Source: Liquorilactobacillus sucicola DSM 21376 = JCM 15457 (GTDB lineage: Bacteria; Bacillota; Bacilli; Lactobacillales; Lactobacillaceae). Taken from it: a DNA stretch of 64,000 bases. How positions within the stretch are numbered: the stretch's first letter is position 1; each line of letters starts with the position of its first letter. Made by a program: the position numbers and the translations under genes. The DNA lies in the NCBI RefSeq assembly GCF_000612445.1, contig NZ_BALC01000005.1, positions 1 through 64,000 on the forward strand, read 5' to 3'. A model generated the notes under the pieces. The model saw nothing but the letters and a program-made list of their open reading frames with translations. It was not told the DNA's origin and made no database searches. Below are positions 55,383-63,081 of this stretch, one piece after another.

Positions 55383-57237
55383 CCCACAGATCCCCCTCAT
55401 ATTCTTCGTAAGGCAATGAGATATAGAATGTTGAGCCCTTTCCTTCTATACTATCGACCCATATTTTTCCTCCATGCATTTCAATTACTTCTTTTGAAAT
55501 AGCTAACCCTAAGCCAGTTCCTCCTTGTGCACGCGATCTTGCTTTGTCTACCCTGAAGAAGCGGTCGAATATATGCGCCACATCCTTTTTAGGAATCCCT
55601 AAGCCTTGGTCGGAGATACTTAAAATAACGTGATTATGCGTCTCTAAAAGGCGACAAGTAACAATGCCTCCATCTGGTGAATATTTAATAGCATTATTCA
55701 TAATGTTGTCAACAACTTGCATGAACTTGTCCGTATCTATCTCGACCCATAACTCTCTGCGTGTGAAATCACGCTTGATGGTATAGTTTTTCTTAACTTT
55801 TTGCGAGTTGTCGTTCGTGTCTGTTTTTAGCATCATGTCAAACCGATCAAGGATATAGTTATATAGTTCATTCAAATTAACCAATTCCAAATCAAGTTTT
55901 GAAGTTCCCGAATCCATCCTAGATAGACTCAACAAATCATTGATCATTCTTATCATTCGATCCGTTTCATCTTGGGTTACTTTCAAGAAATTAGGTGCAA
56001 CCTTAGGATCCTTCCATGCACCATCATTCAATGCCTCTATATAGCTGCGCATACTTGTTAGCGGTGTCCGCAACTCATGGGAAACATTGGAAACAAATTG
56101 GCGGCGTTCGCGATCAATTTTTTTCTGTTCAGTGACATCATGTAACACACATACGAGCCCGCTAATAAACCCAGATTCCCGTTGGATAAGTGAGAAGTAA
56201 GCATTTAATACTTGCTCATGCTCTTCATCAGATAGATCAAGGATAATTTCATCATGCTTTTCCAACAGATCACGCAGGGTGTAACGTCCCCGAATATTCA
56301 GAACATCTAAAATCGATTGCCCATCTACCTCATCAGCATCAGTATCAAGTGCTTCAGAAGCCGTTTCATTCATAATGATGACATTACCACGCCGATCAGT
56401 CGCAATAACCCCGTCAGACATGTGCGACAGGACACTATCTAGCCGTCGTCGTTCAGCTTCAGATGATTCCTGAGCCTCTTCAACACGGACAGACAAGTTA
56501 TTAACGGCTTGAGCTAACTGACCCAGCTCATCATTGCCATATACATGCACCTGCCCAGAATAATCTCCACGCGCAATTCTAGAGGTCTGCTTTTTCATTT
56601 CATCAATCGGTTGCGTGATCTCACGCGAAATTAAAATTGCTAGAAATAGACCTAGACCTGTAGCTATCAGTGAGGCCGAGAAAAAGATAACTGTTACATT
56701 GCTGAGGGACGAATAAACCTGCTCCAAGCTTGCTCTGAGATAAACTGCACCTACCAGAGTGTTGGTATTCCCACTCGAACTGAATAAAGGCGTGATCGAA
56801 ACATAATAACGTTTGTCATCGCTCTTATCGTAGGTTAACTTGGTGTAAGTTCTACCATTGTAGAGAACTTGTTTGATATCTTCATCAGTCGTTTTCTGGC
56901 CAACCCATGACTGACTGTTAACATCACTGTCTCCCCTGATCGTTCCTTTAGTGTCCACCACCTGAACTTGGGTCACATTAGAATTATTGATGTCTTCTAG
57001 AATATCCCGAATATTCGCGTTAGCGTTTCTGGTATCTCCCTTAGACAGATTATCAATCAAAGAGTTATCGACATAACTTGACAATTCCACCTGTTGCTTG
57101 AACGTTTTCAGGTTATCCTTTTTCAATTGTTGCACAAAATAAGCTCCGATTATTTGAAACGTTATTAAAAATAACAGTGCAAAAACGAGAGCTATTTTAA
57201 AATGTATAGATTGAAAGAAATGTAGTTTTTTATTCAT
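55372..57237 (-). CDS. walK: Sensor histidine kinase WalK (VicK)
   Basis: The 621-residue protein has two membrane helices (about 12-32 and 182-204) around an extracellular PDC/Cache-like domain, then HAMP, PAS (about 265-375), HisKA with the His in NVSHELRTPLTSM and HATPase with NNAIKYSPDGG, SDQGLGIP, FDRFFRVD and GTGLGLAI. WalK senses cell-wall status and controls wall hydrolases; it is usually essential. It follows walR by 22 bases and overlaps walH. Confidence 0.93.
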   Translation of the reverse strand: MNKKLHFFQSIHFKIALVFALLFLITFQIIGAYFVQQLKKDNLKTFKQQVELSSYVDNSLIDNLSKGDTRNANANIRDILEDINNSNVTQVQVVDTKGTIRGDSDVNSQSWVGQKTTDEDIKQVLYNGRTYTKLTYDKSDDKRYYVSITPLFSSSGNTNTLVGAVYLRASLEQVYSSLSNVTVIFFSASLIATGLGLFLAILISREITQPIDEMKKQTSRIARGDYSGQVHVYGNDELGQLAQAVNNLSVRVEEAQESSEAERRRLDSVLSHMSDGVIATDRRGNVIIMNETASEALDTDADEVDGQSILDVLNIRGRYTLRDLLEKHDEIILDLSDEEHEQVLNAYFSLIQRESGFISGLVCVLHDVTEQKKIDRERRQFVSNVSHELRTPLTSMRSYIEALNDGAWKDPKVAPNFLKVTQDETDRMIRMINDLLSLSRMDSGTSKLDLELVNLNELYNYILDRFDMMLKTDTNDNSQKVKKNYTIKRDFTRRELWVEIDTDKFMQVVDNIMNNAIKYSPDGGIVTCRLLETHNHVILSISDQGLGIPKKDVAHIFDRFFRVDKARSRAQGGTGLGLAISKEVIEMHGGKIWVDSIEGKGSTFYISLPYEEYEGDLWDEN

Positions 57238-57259
57238 TACAACTCCACTGACCTAAGTT

Positions 57260-57973
57260 CTATTCTGCTTCTGGATTGCGCAAGTAGTAACCAACACCGC
57301 GCCGAGTTACTAACCACGTCGGTCGGCTAGGATTATCTTCAACTTTTTCACGTAAACGGCGCACTGTCACATCAACCGTTCTAACATCTCCAAAGTAATC
57401 GTAGCCCCATACAGTCTGTAAAAGATGTTCACGCGTCATAACCTGACCAATATGCTTGGCTAAGTAATACAACAATTCAAACTCACGGTGCGTCAATTCA
57501 ATTTTTTCATCACGCTTAGAAACCATGTAAGCTTCCGGATGAATCGTCAAATCACCAATCGTAATTTCATTGTTTTTATTTTCTTCCTCATTCTGTGCCG
57601 TCGCTGCTGCACTCGACTGACGCCGCAAATTAGCCTTGACACGGGCAACCAGTTCACGGTTCGAAAAAGGTTTAGTGACATAGTCATCGGCTCCCAATTC
57701 TAAGCCCAGTACTTTATCTATTTCAGCATCTTTAGCTGTCACCATAATAATCGGCATATCGTGTGTTTTTCTTATTTCGCGTGCAACTTCGAGACCATCA
57801 ATTTTCGGTAGCATGATATCAAGTAAGATCAAATCTGGATTAACTTCCTTAACTTGCTTTAAAGCTTCCTCGCCATCATAGGCCGTGTAAACATCAAAGC
57901 CTTCTTTTGTCAAATTAAATTTAACTATATCAGAAATTGGTTTTTCATCATCCACAACTAATATCTTCTTCAT
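57260..57973 (-). CDS. walR: Response regulator WalR (VicR)
   Basis: The 237-residue OmpR-family protein has a receiver domain with phosphoacceptor Asp52 (LLDIMLP) and Lys in YVTKPF, and a winged helix ending [13 protein letters not shown]. This ending and the operon walRKHIJ-htrA identify WalR. Its known box is a TGT-rich direct repeat with 11-base spacing, which resembles the operators found at 15.3-22.3 kb; cross-regulation is therefore possible. A GGAGGGAG site precedes the ATG. Confidence 0.94.
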   Translation of the reverse strand: MKKILVVDDEKPISDIVKFNLTKEGFDVYTAYDGEEALKQVKEVNPDLILLDIMLPKIDGLEVAREIRKTHDMPIIMVTAKDAEIDKVLGLELGADDYVTKPFSNRELVARVKANLRRQSSAAATAQNEEENKNNEITIGDLTIHPEAYMVSKRDEKIELTHREFELLYYLAKHIGQVMTREHLLQTVWGYDYFGDVRTVDVTVRRLREKVEDNPSRPTWLVTRRGVGYYLRNPEAE

Positions 57974-58204
57974 CTTCTAACTCCCTCCAATAACCGCTTC
58001 CTACACTGACTGCTTAAGCGGTCCAAAAACATTTCTGTAATTTTTATTACTGGTTGATTATAATCTACGCTCAACTTCAGTTATTTCTTCAAATAAAATC
58101 TAGCTACTAAACTCATCAAACCATAGTCCACTTCATTATAACCTATCCTTAATCTAAAACCAACTAGCCTTCAGTTTGTCATCCTCCATGCGCTAAGCAC
58201 AAAA
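57974..58204 (-). other. Leader and promoter region of walR
   Basis: On the minus strand a TATAAT lies within GATTATAATC near 58059-58064. ACCGCTT (57993-57999) and AAGCGGT (58016-58022) can pair in the leader just before the ribosome site. No gene is seen. Confidence 0.45.
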
Positions 58205-58238
58205 TGAATCAATGATTCACCTTGAGTTATGTTATACT
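58205..58238 (+). promoter_or_regulatory. Promoter with palindromic operator for the pyridoxal kinase operon
   Basis: TATACT at 58233-58238 is the likely -10. TGAATCA-A-TGATTCA (58205-58219), a palindrome with perfect 7-base arms, covers the -35 position. A repressor or activator site is likely; the protein is unknown. Confidence 0.5.
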
Positions 58239-58273
58239 ATTGATACTTTATTAGCGTATACGGAGGTGACATT

Positions 58274-59134
58274 ATGGCGACAAATGTTCTCGTCGTCCAA
58301 GACCTATCTTGTGTTGGTCAAGTCTCAATGGGAGTTGCGCTGCCCTTGTTGGGAGCAGCGGGGCTTAGGCCAAACATTCTGCCAACAGCTTTACTTTCAA
58401 CTCACACAGGTGGATTTGGTGCCAACACATATCTCGACTTAAGTAATGAAGTTGTAAAAATAATAGATCATTGGGAGTCTCTAGGGCTTAAATTTTCAGC
58501 TGCTTATCTTGGTTATTTAGGACAGAGACCCTTAAATACCATCTTGCATTATTTTGACAAACTCGTTGCTCCCCAGTCTTTTAACCTTATTGATCCAGTG
58601 ATGGGGGACAACGGCAGCTTGTATCATGGCTTTGATGACAACTATGTCAAAGGCATGCGAAAATTGATCGTCAAAGCCAGCTTAATTACTCCTAACGTAA
58701 CTGAGGCTGCCTTGCTTTTGGGCAATGAACCACCCAAGCATCCGCTGACTCTTACTGAAGCACATGCACTGTTAAAAGAACTAAGGCACCGTTTTGATAT
58801 TCAACAAGCCATTTTAACGGGTGTTCATTTAACAAACGGTCAAGTTGCTGTTCTGGGCTATGATGAAATTTCCCAGGAAATATGGGATCAGCAGCGACCC
58901 AAACTGCCTGGCAGCTACTTTGGTACTGGAGATATTTTTGCCAGTGTGCTTTTTATTATGTTAGTACATGGTGCAAGTCTTAAAGGGGCCGTTAAAAAAT
59001 CTATGGAATTTGTTAGCAAATCGATCCAAAGTTCACTTGCAATTCCAGAGTTTGATAATCGTTATGGTGTCGACTACGCTTCGCATCTGCCACAATTGTT
59101 AAAAGAAATTGAACAGCTTCAAAGGAAGGGATAG
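58274..59134 (+). CDS. Pyridoxal/pyridoxamine kinase (ribokinase family, PdxK/PdxY type)
   Basis: The 286-residue protein begins VVQDLSCVGQVSMG, has LLSTHTGGFG, NLIDPVMGDNGSLY, LITPNVTEAALLLG and the late anion-hole/catalytic Asp motif GTGDIFAS. This is the pyridoxal kinase pattern. It phosphorylates vitamin B6 vitamers to make PLP. The ECF S-component gene starts two bases later, so uptake and trapping are coupled. The ATG has GGAGGTGA upstream. Confidence 0.87.
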   Translation: MATNVLVVQDLSCVGQVSMGVALPLLGAAGLRPNILPTALLSTHTGGFGANTYLDLSNEVVKIIDHWESLGLKFSAAYLGYLGQRPLNTILHYFDKLVAPQSFNLIDPVMGDNGSLYHGFDDNYVKGMRKLIVKASLITPNVTEAALLLGNEPPKHPLTLTEAHALLKELRHRFDIQQAILTGVHLTNGQVAVLGYDEISQEIWDQQRPKLPGSYFGTGDIFASVLFIMLVHGASLKGAVKKSMEFVSKSIQSSLAIPEFDNRYGVDYASHLPQLLKEIEQLQRKG

Positions 59135-59136
59135 GA

Positions 59137-59697
59137 ATGCTACATTACAATAAAAATTCGCTCCAAGCAATAATAATGACTGGACTCTTTACTGCTCTTA
59201 TTTATCTTGGTATCTTTATTTTCAGAATACCGATTCCTGCCCTTGTTGGAAGGCCTTTTATTCATTTCGGTAATACCTTAGCAATTCTCGCTGTTTTGTT
59301 TCTTGGGCTGCGCAATGGCGCTTTAGCGGGAATAATTGGACTAGGTGGTTTTGATATATTGAACGGCTACGCCTTAACATCATGGCTGACGATGTTGGAA
59401 ATAGCAATTGTTGCTATTGTTGTTAGTTCTATAATGAAGCTAATGCGCTACAACGATAGCAAACGAAATATTACCATCATTGCAGTTGCAGCTGGTGCTC
59501 TTAAGATTATTACTTCATACTGTACATCGATCGCTGAAGCTTTGATGGTAGGGACGTCATTCAAGGCTGCCATCGTTGCGTCATTTTTCAGCTTACCAGC
59601 AACGGTGATTAACTCTATCTCAACCGCTATTTGCGTTCCACTTCTTTATTTTCTGCTGAAACGCATCTTCAAAACTATTGGACGTCGTCACAGTTAA
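59137..59697 (+). CDS. ECF transporter S component, probably for pyridoxine
   Basis: The 186-residue protein has about six membrane helices and the ECF S-component pattern: RIPIPALVGRPFIHFGNTLAILAVLFLG near the start, later GLGGFDILNG. It should bind the vitamin outside and pair with a shared EcfAAT module encoded elsewhere. The tight operon with pyridoxal kinase points to vitamin B6 (PdxU-like). Context is the main evidence for the substrate. Confidence 0.8.
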   Translation: MLHYNKNSLQAIIMTGLFTALIYLGIFIFRIPIPALVGRPFIHFGNTLAILAVLFLGLRNGALAGIIGLGGFDILNGYALTSWLTMLEIAIVAIVVSSIMKLMRYNDSKRNITIIAVAAGALKIITSYCTSIAEALMVGTSFKAAIVASFFSLPATVINSISTAICVPLLYFLLKRIFKTIGRRHS

Positions 59698-59807
59698 TTC
59701 AGAATCTTGGTGCTGCCTGATAAAAAATCTCCTTTTGTAATTTTTTTCAATTTTTAGGTTGCATCTCATCGACATAAATGGTAACATATCTCTTGTTGAT
59801 AAGTTAT

Positions 59808-59880
59808 GGGTGGCTAGCTCAGCTGGCAGAGCAACGGACTCTTAATCCGTGGGTCCAGGGTTCGATCCCCTGGCCACCCA
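59808..59880 (+). tRNA. tRNA-Lys (CTT)
   Basis: The full cloverleaf is visible: acceptor GGGTGGC/GCCACCC with discriminator A, D stem GCTC/GAGC, anticodon stem ACGGA/TCCGT with loop CTCTTAA (anticodon CTT) and T arm CAGGG-TTCGATC-CCCTG. CCA is not encoded. Confidence 0.96.
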
Positions 59881-59895
59881 TCAGAGGTTTACTAC

Positions 59896-59939
59896 CAGTA
59901 ATCATAGGATGTCAAAGTCCTTATGGTTACTGTTTTTTT
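59896..59939 (+). terminator. Terminator after tRNA-Lys
   Basis: CAGTAATCATAGGA pairs with TCCTTATGGTTACTG (with G-T pairs and a bulge), followed by seven T. Confidence 0.8.
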
Positions 59940-59956
59940 GTGCAGAAAACAGTTAC

Positions 59957-60310
59957 TCACTTGAGAGCAAGCATTATCAAGGCCAAAAAGTACCTTATCG
60001 AAGCCAACAAGCCTAATATTTGCAGCAAAAGCATAAATAATTTCACCAAAGATATGCTGAATATAGCTTGTGGGAACCATTGCTCTATAAAATCAGATTT
60101 GCACATACAACTGAAAAACATCATTAAACATGGAACAAACAAACTAAACCATTTTTCCTTGCTATAAGAATCCACGGAATTTAGTCCTGTGTGTAATGGA
60201 ATTATATTAGGTAAATAAAGGTACAGAACACATGCCAAGAACAACTGAAAAGCATAAACTCCTATAAAATAATAAAATGAGTGATCATAAAGATTATCAA
60301 ATTTTGCCAC
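59957..60310 (-). CDS. DUF1648/SdpI-like small membrane protein
   Basis: The 117-residue protein has three or four membrane helices. The block YLPNIIPLHTGLNSVDSYSK resembles the DUF1648 motif LPxxIPxHxxxxGxxD of SdpI-like immunity proteins, although the second Gly-Asp pair is changed. It starts with GTG 60310, 8 bases after AGAGGTG. It is shorter than full SdpI proteins, so it is either a single-domain member or a remnant. It stands alone next to tRNA-Lys. Confidence 0.55.
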   Translation of the reverse strand: MAKFDNLYDHSFYYFIGVYAFQLFLACVLYLYLPNIIPLHTGLNSVDSYSKEKWFSLFVPCLMMFFSCMCKSDFIEQWFPQAIFSISLVKLFMLLLQILGLLASIRYFLALIMLALK

Positions 60311-60390
60311 CTGTACCGCACCTCTCTATTCTTGAATATTATGCTATTATCAGTCATCAAAGAATGTAAGACAACTTACTTTGCTACAAT

Positions 60391-60439
60391 AAAAAAACCC
60401 ACTGCGCAAATTAAACTGATCTTGCTAGTGAGTTTTTTT
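60391..60439. terminator. Bidirectional terminator
   Basis: AAAAAAACCCACT pairs with AGTGAGTTTTTTT with one mismatch, with an inner GCAA/TTGC pairing. It could end the 46-codon gene at 60585-60725 on the minus strand. Confidence 0.65.
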
Positions 60440-60584
60440 GTTGGGGATCTACGTGAATCCCATTGCATGTGTTTAAGTAAATAAATTAATGCCCATTTGT
60501 TTCTGACGTACATACGAATATTAATTTATTTGCTTGACTCAGTCTGCCGCTTATTCAACCAGAAAAGAAATTACTAGTAAAAAA

Positions 60585-60725
60585 TTAGATCGTATTGATA
60601 TCATTTTTAAGGGAGCGCAGCACATTTATAACTTCTGAAGTGCTTAAAACATTTTGTCCTTCGCGCAATACTGCTTCGATATCATCGATTCTGGTAAAAA
60701 TAAGACCTTTTTCTCTTTTATCCAT
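60585..60725 (-). CDS. Small protein of 46 residues, unknown function
   Basis: An ATG at 60725 follows an AAGGGAGGTGG site with ideal spacing and opens 46 codons to TAA at 60585-60587. The product is soluble and charged: it begins MDKREKGLIF, continues TRIDDIEAVLREG, and ends LRSLKNDINTI. It looks like two short amphipathic helices. I know no family. The strong ribosome site and the terminator 150 bases downstream support it as a real gene. Confidence 0.55.
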   Translation of the reverse strand: MDKREKGLIFTRIDDIEAVLREGQNVLSTSEVINVLRSLKNDINTI

Positions 60726-60939
60726 GAGCCCACCTCCCTTCCTAAGCTCTATCCTAATATTACCATAGGCTGGTGTGTTATTTCATCTGCTTTTTCATTT
60801 TACGGTAAATTTTATGCATTGTCGAAAGCAGTATATTTCACAAAACTATCTTAAAGTATTATCTTAAAGATGCACGTTAGTGGCGGATTTTTTGTGAATT
60901 GTGAAATGCTACTAAAATAATTGAGGAGGAGACTTACTT

Positions 60940-61779
60940 ATGAATATTCCTAAAAAAACCCTTAACGATGGTCATCGCATCCCCTTTATTGGTCTTGGAA
61001 CCTATCAGGTACGCGGAGGTCAAGGAATTGATCAGGTTCTCTCCGCTATTCAGGATGGATATCGCTTGCTTGATACATCTACTAATTACGATAGTGAAGG
61101 CATCGTCGGGGAAGCCGTTCGTCGTTCGGGTGTACCTCGCTCGGCCTTCACCATTACTTCGAAGTTACCAGGTAAGTACCATCATTATGATGATGCGCTG
61201 ATGAGTATTCAGGAATCACTGTGCCGCATGGGACTCACATATTTTGACTTATACCTGATTCATTGGCCATTGCCTAAAAGAGATCATTATGTTGAGGCAT
61301 GGCGAGCTCTCATCACCGCTCAGAAGCTAGGTTTGATTCGTTCAATTGGTGTTTCAAACTTTGAACCTGAACATCTTGATCGCCTTACTAACGAAACAGG
61401 TGTTACTCCAGCAGTCAATCAAATCGAAGTACATCCCCTGTGGATTCAAGAACGGATGTTGCAAGAAGACGAAAAACGCGGAATTGCAACTGAAGCATGG
61501 AGCCCTCTCGGACGCGGGAGTAAAGTTCTCCAAGATCCGACGATTCAAAAGCTCGCTGCTAAGTATCACAAAAACGTTGGTCAAATAGTTCTGCGTTGGC
61601 ATATTGACCGCGGAGTCGTTCCAATTCCTAAGTCAAGCAATCTACTTCATCAACGTGCCAATCTAGATATTTTTGATTTTAAATTGGAGGGCTCAGAACT
61701 CGCTGCAATCAATGCTTTAACACAGGCAGATGGGCGCATCGACAATCAAGATCCTAACGAATATGAAGAATTTGATTGA
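60940..61779 (+). CDS. Aldo/keto reductase (2,5-diketo-D-gluconate reductase-like)
   Basis: The 279-residue TIM-barrel enzyme keeps the full AKR tetrad: Asp45 and Tyr50 in LLDTSTNY, Lys75 in TSKLPG and His108 in LIHWP. SIGVSNFEPEHL and the phosphate-binding IPKSSN are also present. It reduces aldehydes or ketones with NADPH. The ATG has GAGGAG upstream. It is a single gene. Confidence 0.9.
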   Translation: MNIPKKTLNDGHRIPFIGLGTYQVRGGQGIDQVLSAIQDGYRLLDTSTNYDSEGIVGEAVRRSGVPRSAFTITSKLPGKYHHYDDALMSIQESLCRMGLTYFDLYLIHWPLPKRDHYVEAWRALITAQKLGLIRSIGVSNFEPEHLDRLTNETGVTPAVNQIEVHPLWIQERMLQEDEKRGIATEAWSPLGRGSKVLQDPTIQKLAAKYHKNVGQIVLRWHIDRGVVPIPKSSNLLHQRANLDIFDFKLEGSELAAINALTQADGRIDNQDPNEYEEFD

Positions 61780-61847
61780 TCCTATTTCATTTTAGCTTAA
61801 ACAATTTTACCTACTACATACTGCTGCTTATTAAACAAAAAAAGATG

Positions 61848-61876
61848 TTTACAAAGCATTGATGATATGGTATAAA
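61848..61876 (+). promoter_or_regulatory. Promoter of tRNA-Asn
   Basis: TTTACA (61848-61853) and TATAAA (61871-61876) are 17 bases apart, and the tRNA begins 24 bases after the -10. Confidence 0.7.
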
Positions 61877-61900
61877 TATATACGTGCTATTAATTGTCAT

Positions 61901-61972
61901 TGCTCAGTAGTTCAGTGGTAGAATAATTGACTGTTAATCAAGAGGTCGTAGGTTCGAATCCTACCTGAGCAG
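61901..61972 (+). tRNA. tRNA-Asn (GTT), AT-rich variant
   Basis: Acceptor TGCTCAG/CTGAGCA with discriminator G, D stem GTTC/GAAT (one G-T pair), anticodon loop CTGTTAA (anticodon GTT), T arm GTAGG-TTCGAAT-CCTAC. The anticodon stem ATTGA/TCAAG has an A-G mismatch at its base and only one G-C pair. CCA is not encoded. It has a good promoter and terminator, so it is probably expressed. Confidence 0.9.
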
Positions 61973-61999
61973 TTTGTTGTTAACAGAATGAGTTATGGA

Positions 62000-62028
62000 A
62001 GACTTGCAGTTGCTGCAAGTCTTTTTTT
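62000..62028 (+). terminator. Terminator after tRNA-Asn
   Basis: AGACTTGCAG-TTG-CTGCAAGTCT is a perfect 10-bp stem followed by TTTTTT. Confidence 0.92.
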
Positions 62029-62054
62029 ATTGTATCCTGATTATTCTTACACAC

Positions 62055-62110
62055 AAAAAAGACTCAGTTTAAGTTCAGCAACTAATTCCTGCCAGACATC
62101 CCGAGTCCTT
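62055..62110 (-). terminator. Possible terminator of the P-type ATPase operon
   Basis: AAGGACTC and GAGTCTTT pair over 8 bases with one G-T pair around a long loop; the minus strand continues TTTTTT. The long loop makes this less sure. Confidence 0.5.
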
Positions 62111-62131
62111 TGGATCTTATAAAGTTCATCG

Positions 62132-62392
62132 CTATTTTTTATCCGTCTCATCTTTAAGCTTTAGTTCTTTTTCTGCAATCAGATCTTCTAAATTTTCCTT
62201 TTGCATCGTCAATTCTTCAAGCGTCGGCTCTGCATTGAGATTTCCTGATGTTGATGTCTTTAAAGAATTTCCCGTGCTTTTTACCAAACGTTTTAAATCA
62301 CCAGCATTATCTTCGAGTAACTTGTACCCTGTTGCACCAACAACTGCTCCGCTAACAAATCCAGCCAAAAAATCCTTGTCAAAATTAATCAT
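62132..62392 (-). CDS. Small glycine-zipper membrane protein next to a metal ATPase
   Basis: The 86-residue protein has one membrane segment with small residues (FLAGFVSGAVVGATGYKLL, about 8-26) and a charged coiled-coil tail (QKENLEDLIAEKELKLKDE). It resembles the small single-helix proteins encoded beside some P-type ATPases (compare mycobacterial PacL) in layout, not in obvious sequence. It is the last gene of a three-gene unit after the ATPase and the HMA-like protein. Confidence 0.65.
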   Translation of the reverse strand: MINFDKDFLAGFVSGAVVGATGYKLLEDNAGDLKRLVKSTGNSLKTSTSGNLNAEPTLEELTMQKENLEDLIAEKELKLKDETDKK

Positions 62393-62465
62393 TATATCAT
62401 CTCCTCACATTAAAATAACTCATCAATACTCATTAAGTGTAATATTTTTTCTAAGAAACTTCAAA

Positions 62466-63071
62466 TTATATACTTTTTTGCAACAATGCCTGATGATTAT
62501 TCAATTTTTGATAGTCATTTATCAATTCAAGCAAATTGATAACCCAAGATGTAAGTGCCACTTCCGTCATCTTTTTTGGCCCTAGCGTAAATGAAGTAAT
62601 AAAAGCAGTTAAGACGTCAGGATGATGGAAGCGCCCTTTTCTGCGATCACCATGGGATAAGATCGTATATCCTGTAAAAACAGTAGCAAAAGTATCAAGC
62701 AAAACATTTGGATATCCAACAAGTTTCAATCCAAAGCTCGCCGCCAGCAAAATACCAGATATTGCAGATCTCTGCACTTCTCTCTCAAATGACTTCTGCC
62801 CCTGCACATAGGTTCTTGAAATGTGCTCACCATCATTATAAAGTTGGAAAACTAGCAGTGTTCTAACCACCTCATTCAGATCCAAAACTGCTGGATCGTA
62901 ACGAACAGTTAAAGTTGTTATGCGCGGTTCCACTCGAAAACTAAGAATGCCCTTTTTCTGCGCAAGATTTCCTTGAATTCGCCTGCGGTTCTTTTCAGAA
63001 AAAACCAAGGTCTCGTAATAGACACGAATTCGCCCAGGTATTTCGTGTAAAATCAACATGCCTTTTGCCAC
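62466..63071 (-). CDS. HMA_2-like metal-associated membrane protein
   Basis: The 201-residue protein starts with a ferredoxin-like HMA_2 domain (about 1-75: ILHEIPGRIRVYYE, ITTLTVRYDPAVLDLNEVV) that lacks the CxxC metal pair, followed by two or three membrane helices (about 100-170). Such proteins are usually encoded beside Mn/Zn-type P1B ATPases. GTG 63071 or ATG 63059 may be the start. The ATPase gene ends 10 bases upstream. Confidence 0.75.
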   Translation of the reverse strand: MAKGMLILHEIPGRIRVYYETLVFSEKNRRRIQGNLAQKKGILSFRVEPRITTLTVRYDPAVLDLNEVVRTLLVFQLYNDGEHISRTYVQGQKSFEREVQRSAISGILLAASFGLKLVGYPNVLLDTFATVFTGYTILSHGDRRKGRFHHPDVLTAFITSFTLGPKKMTEVALTSWVINLLELINDYQKLNNHQALLQKSI

Positions 63072-63081
63072 CTTCCCCTTC

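Noticed and set aside
59808-60310. Integrated element at tRNA-Lys
   Set aside because: No integrase gene and no second copy of the tRNA 3' end is seen downstream.
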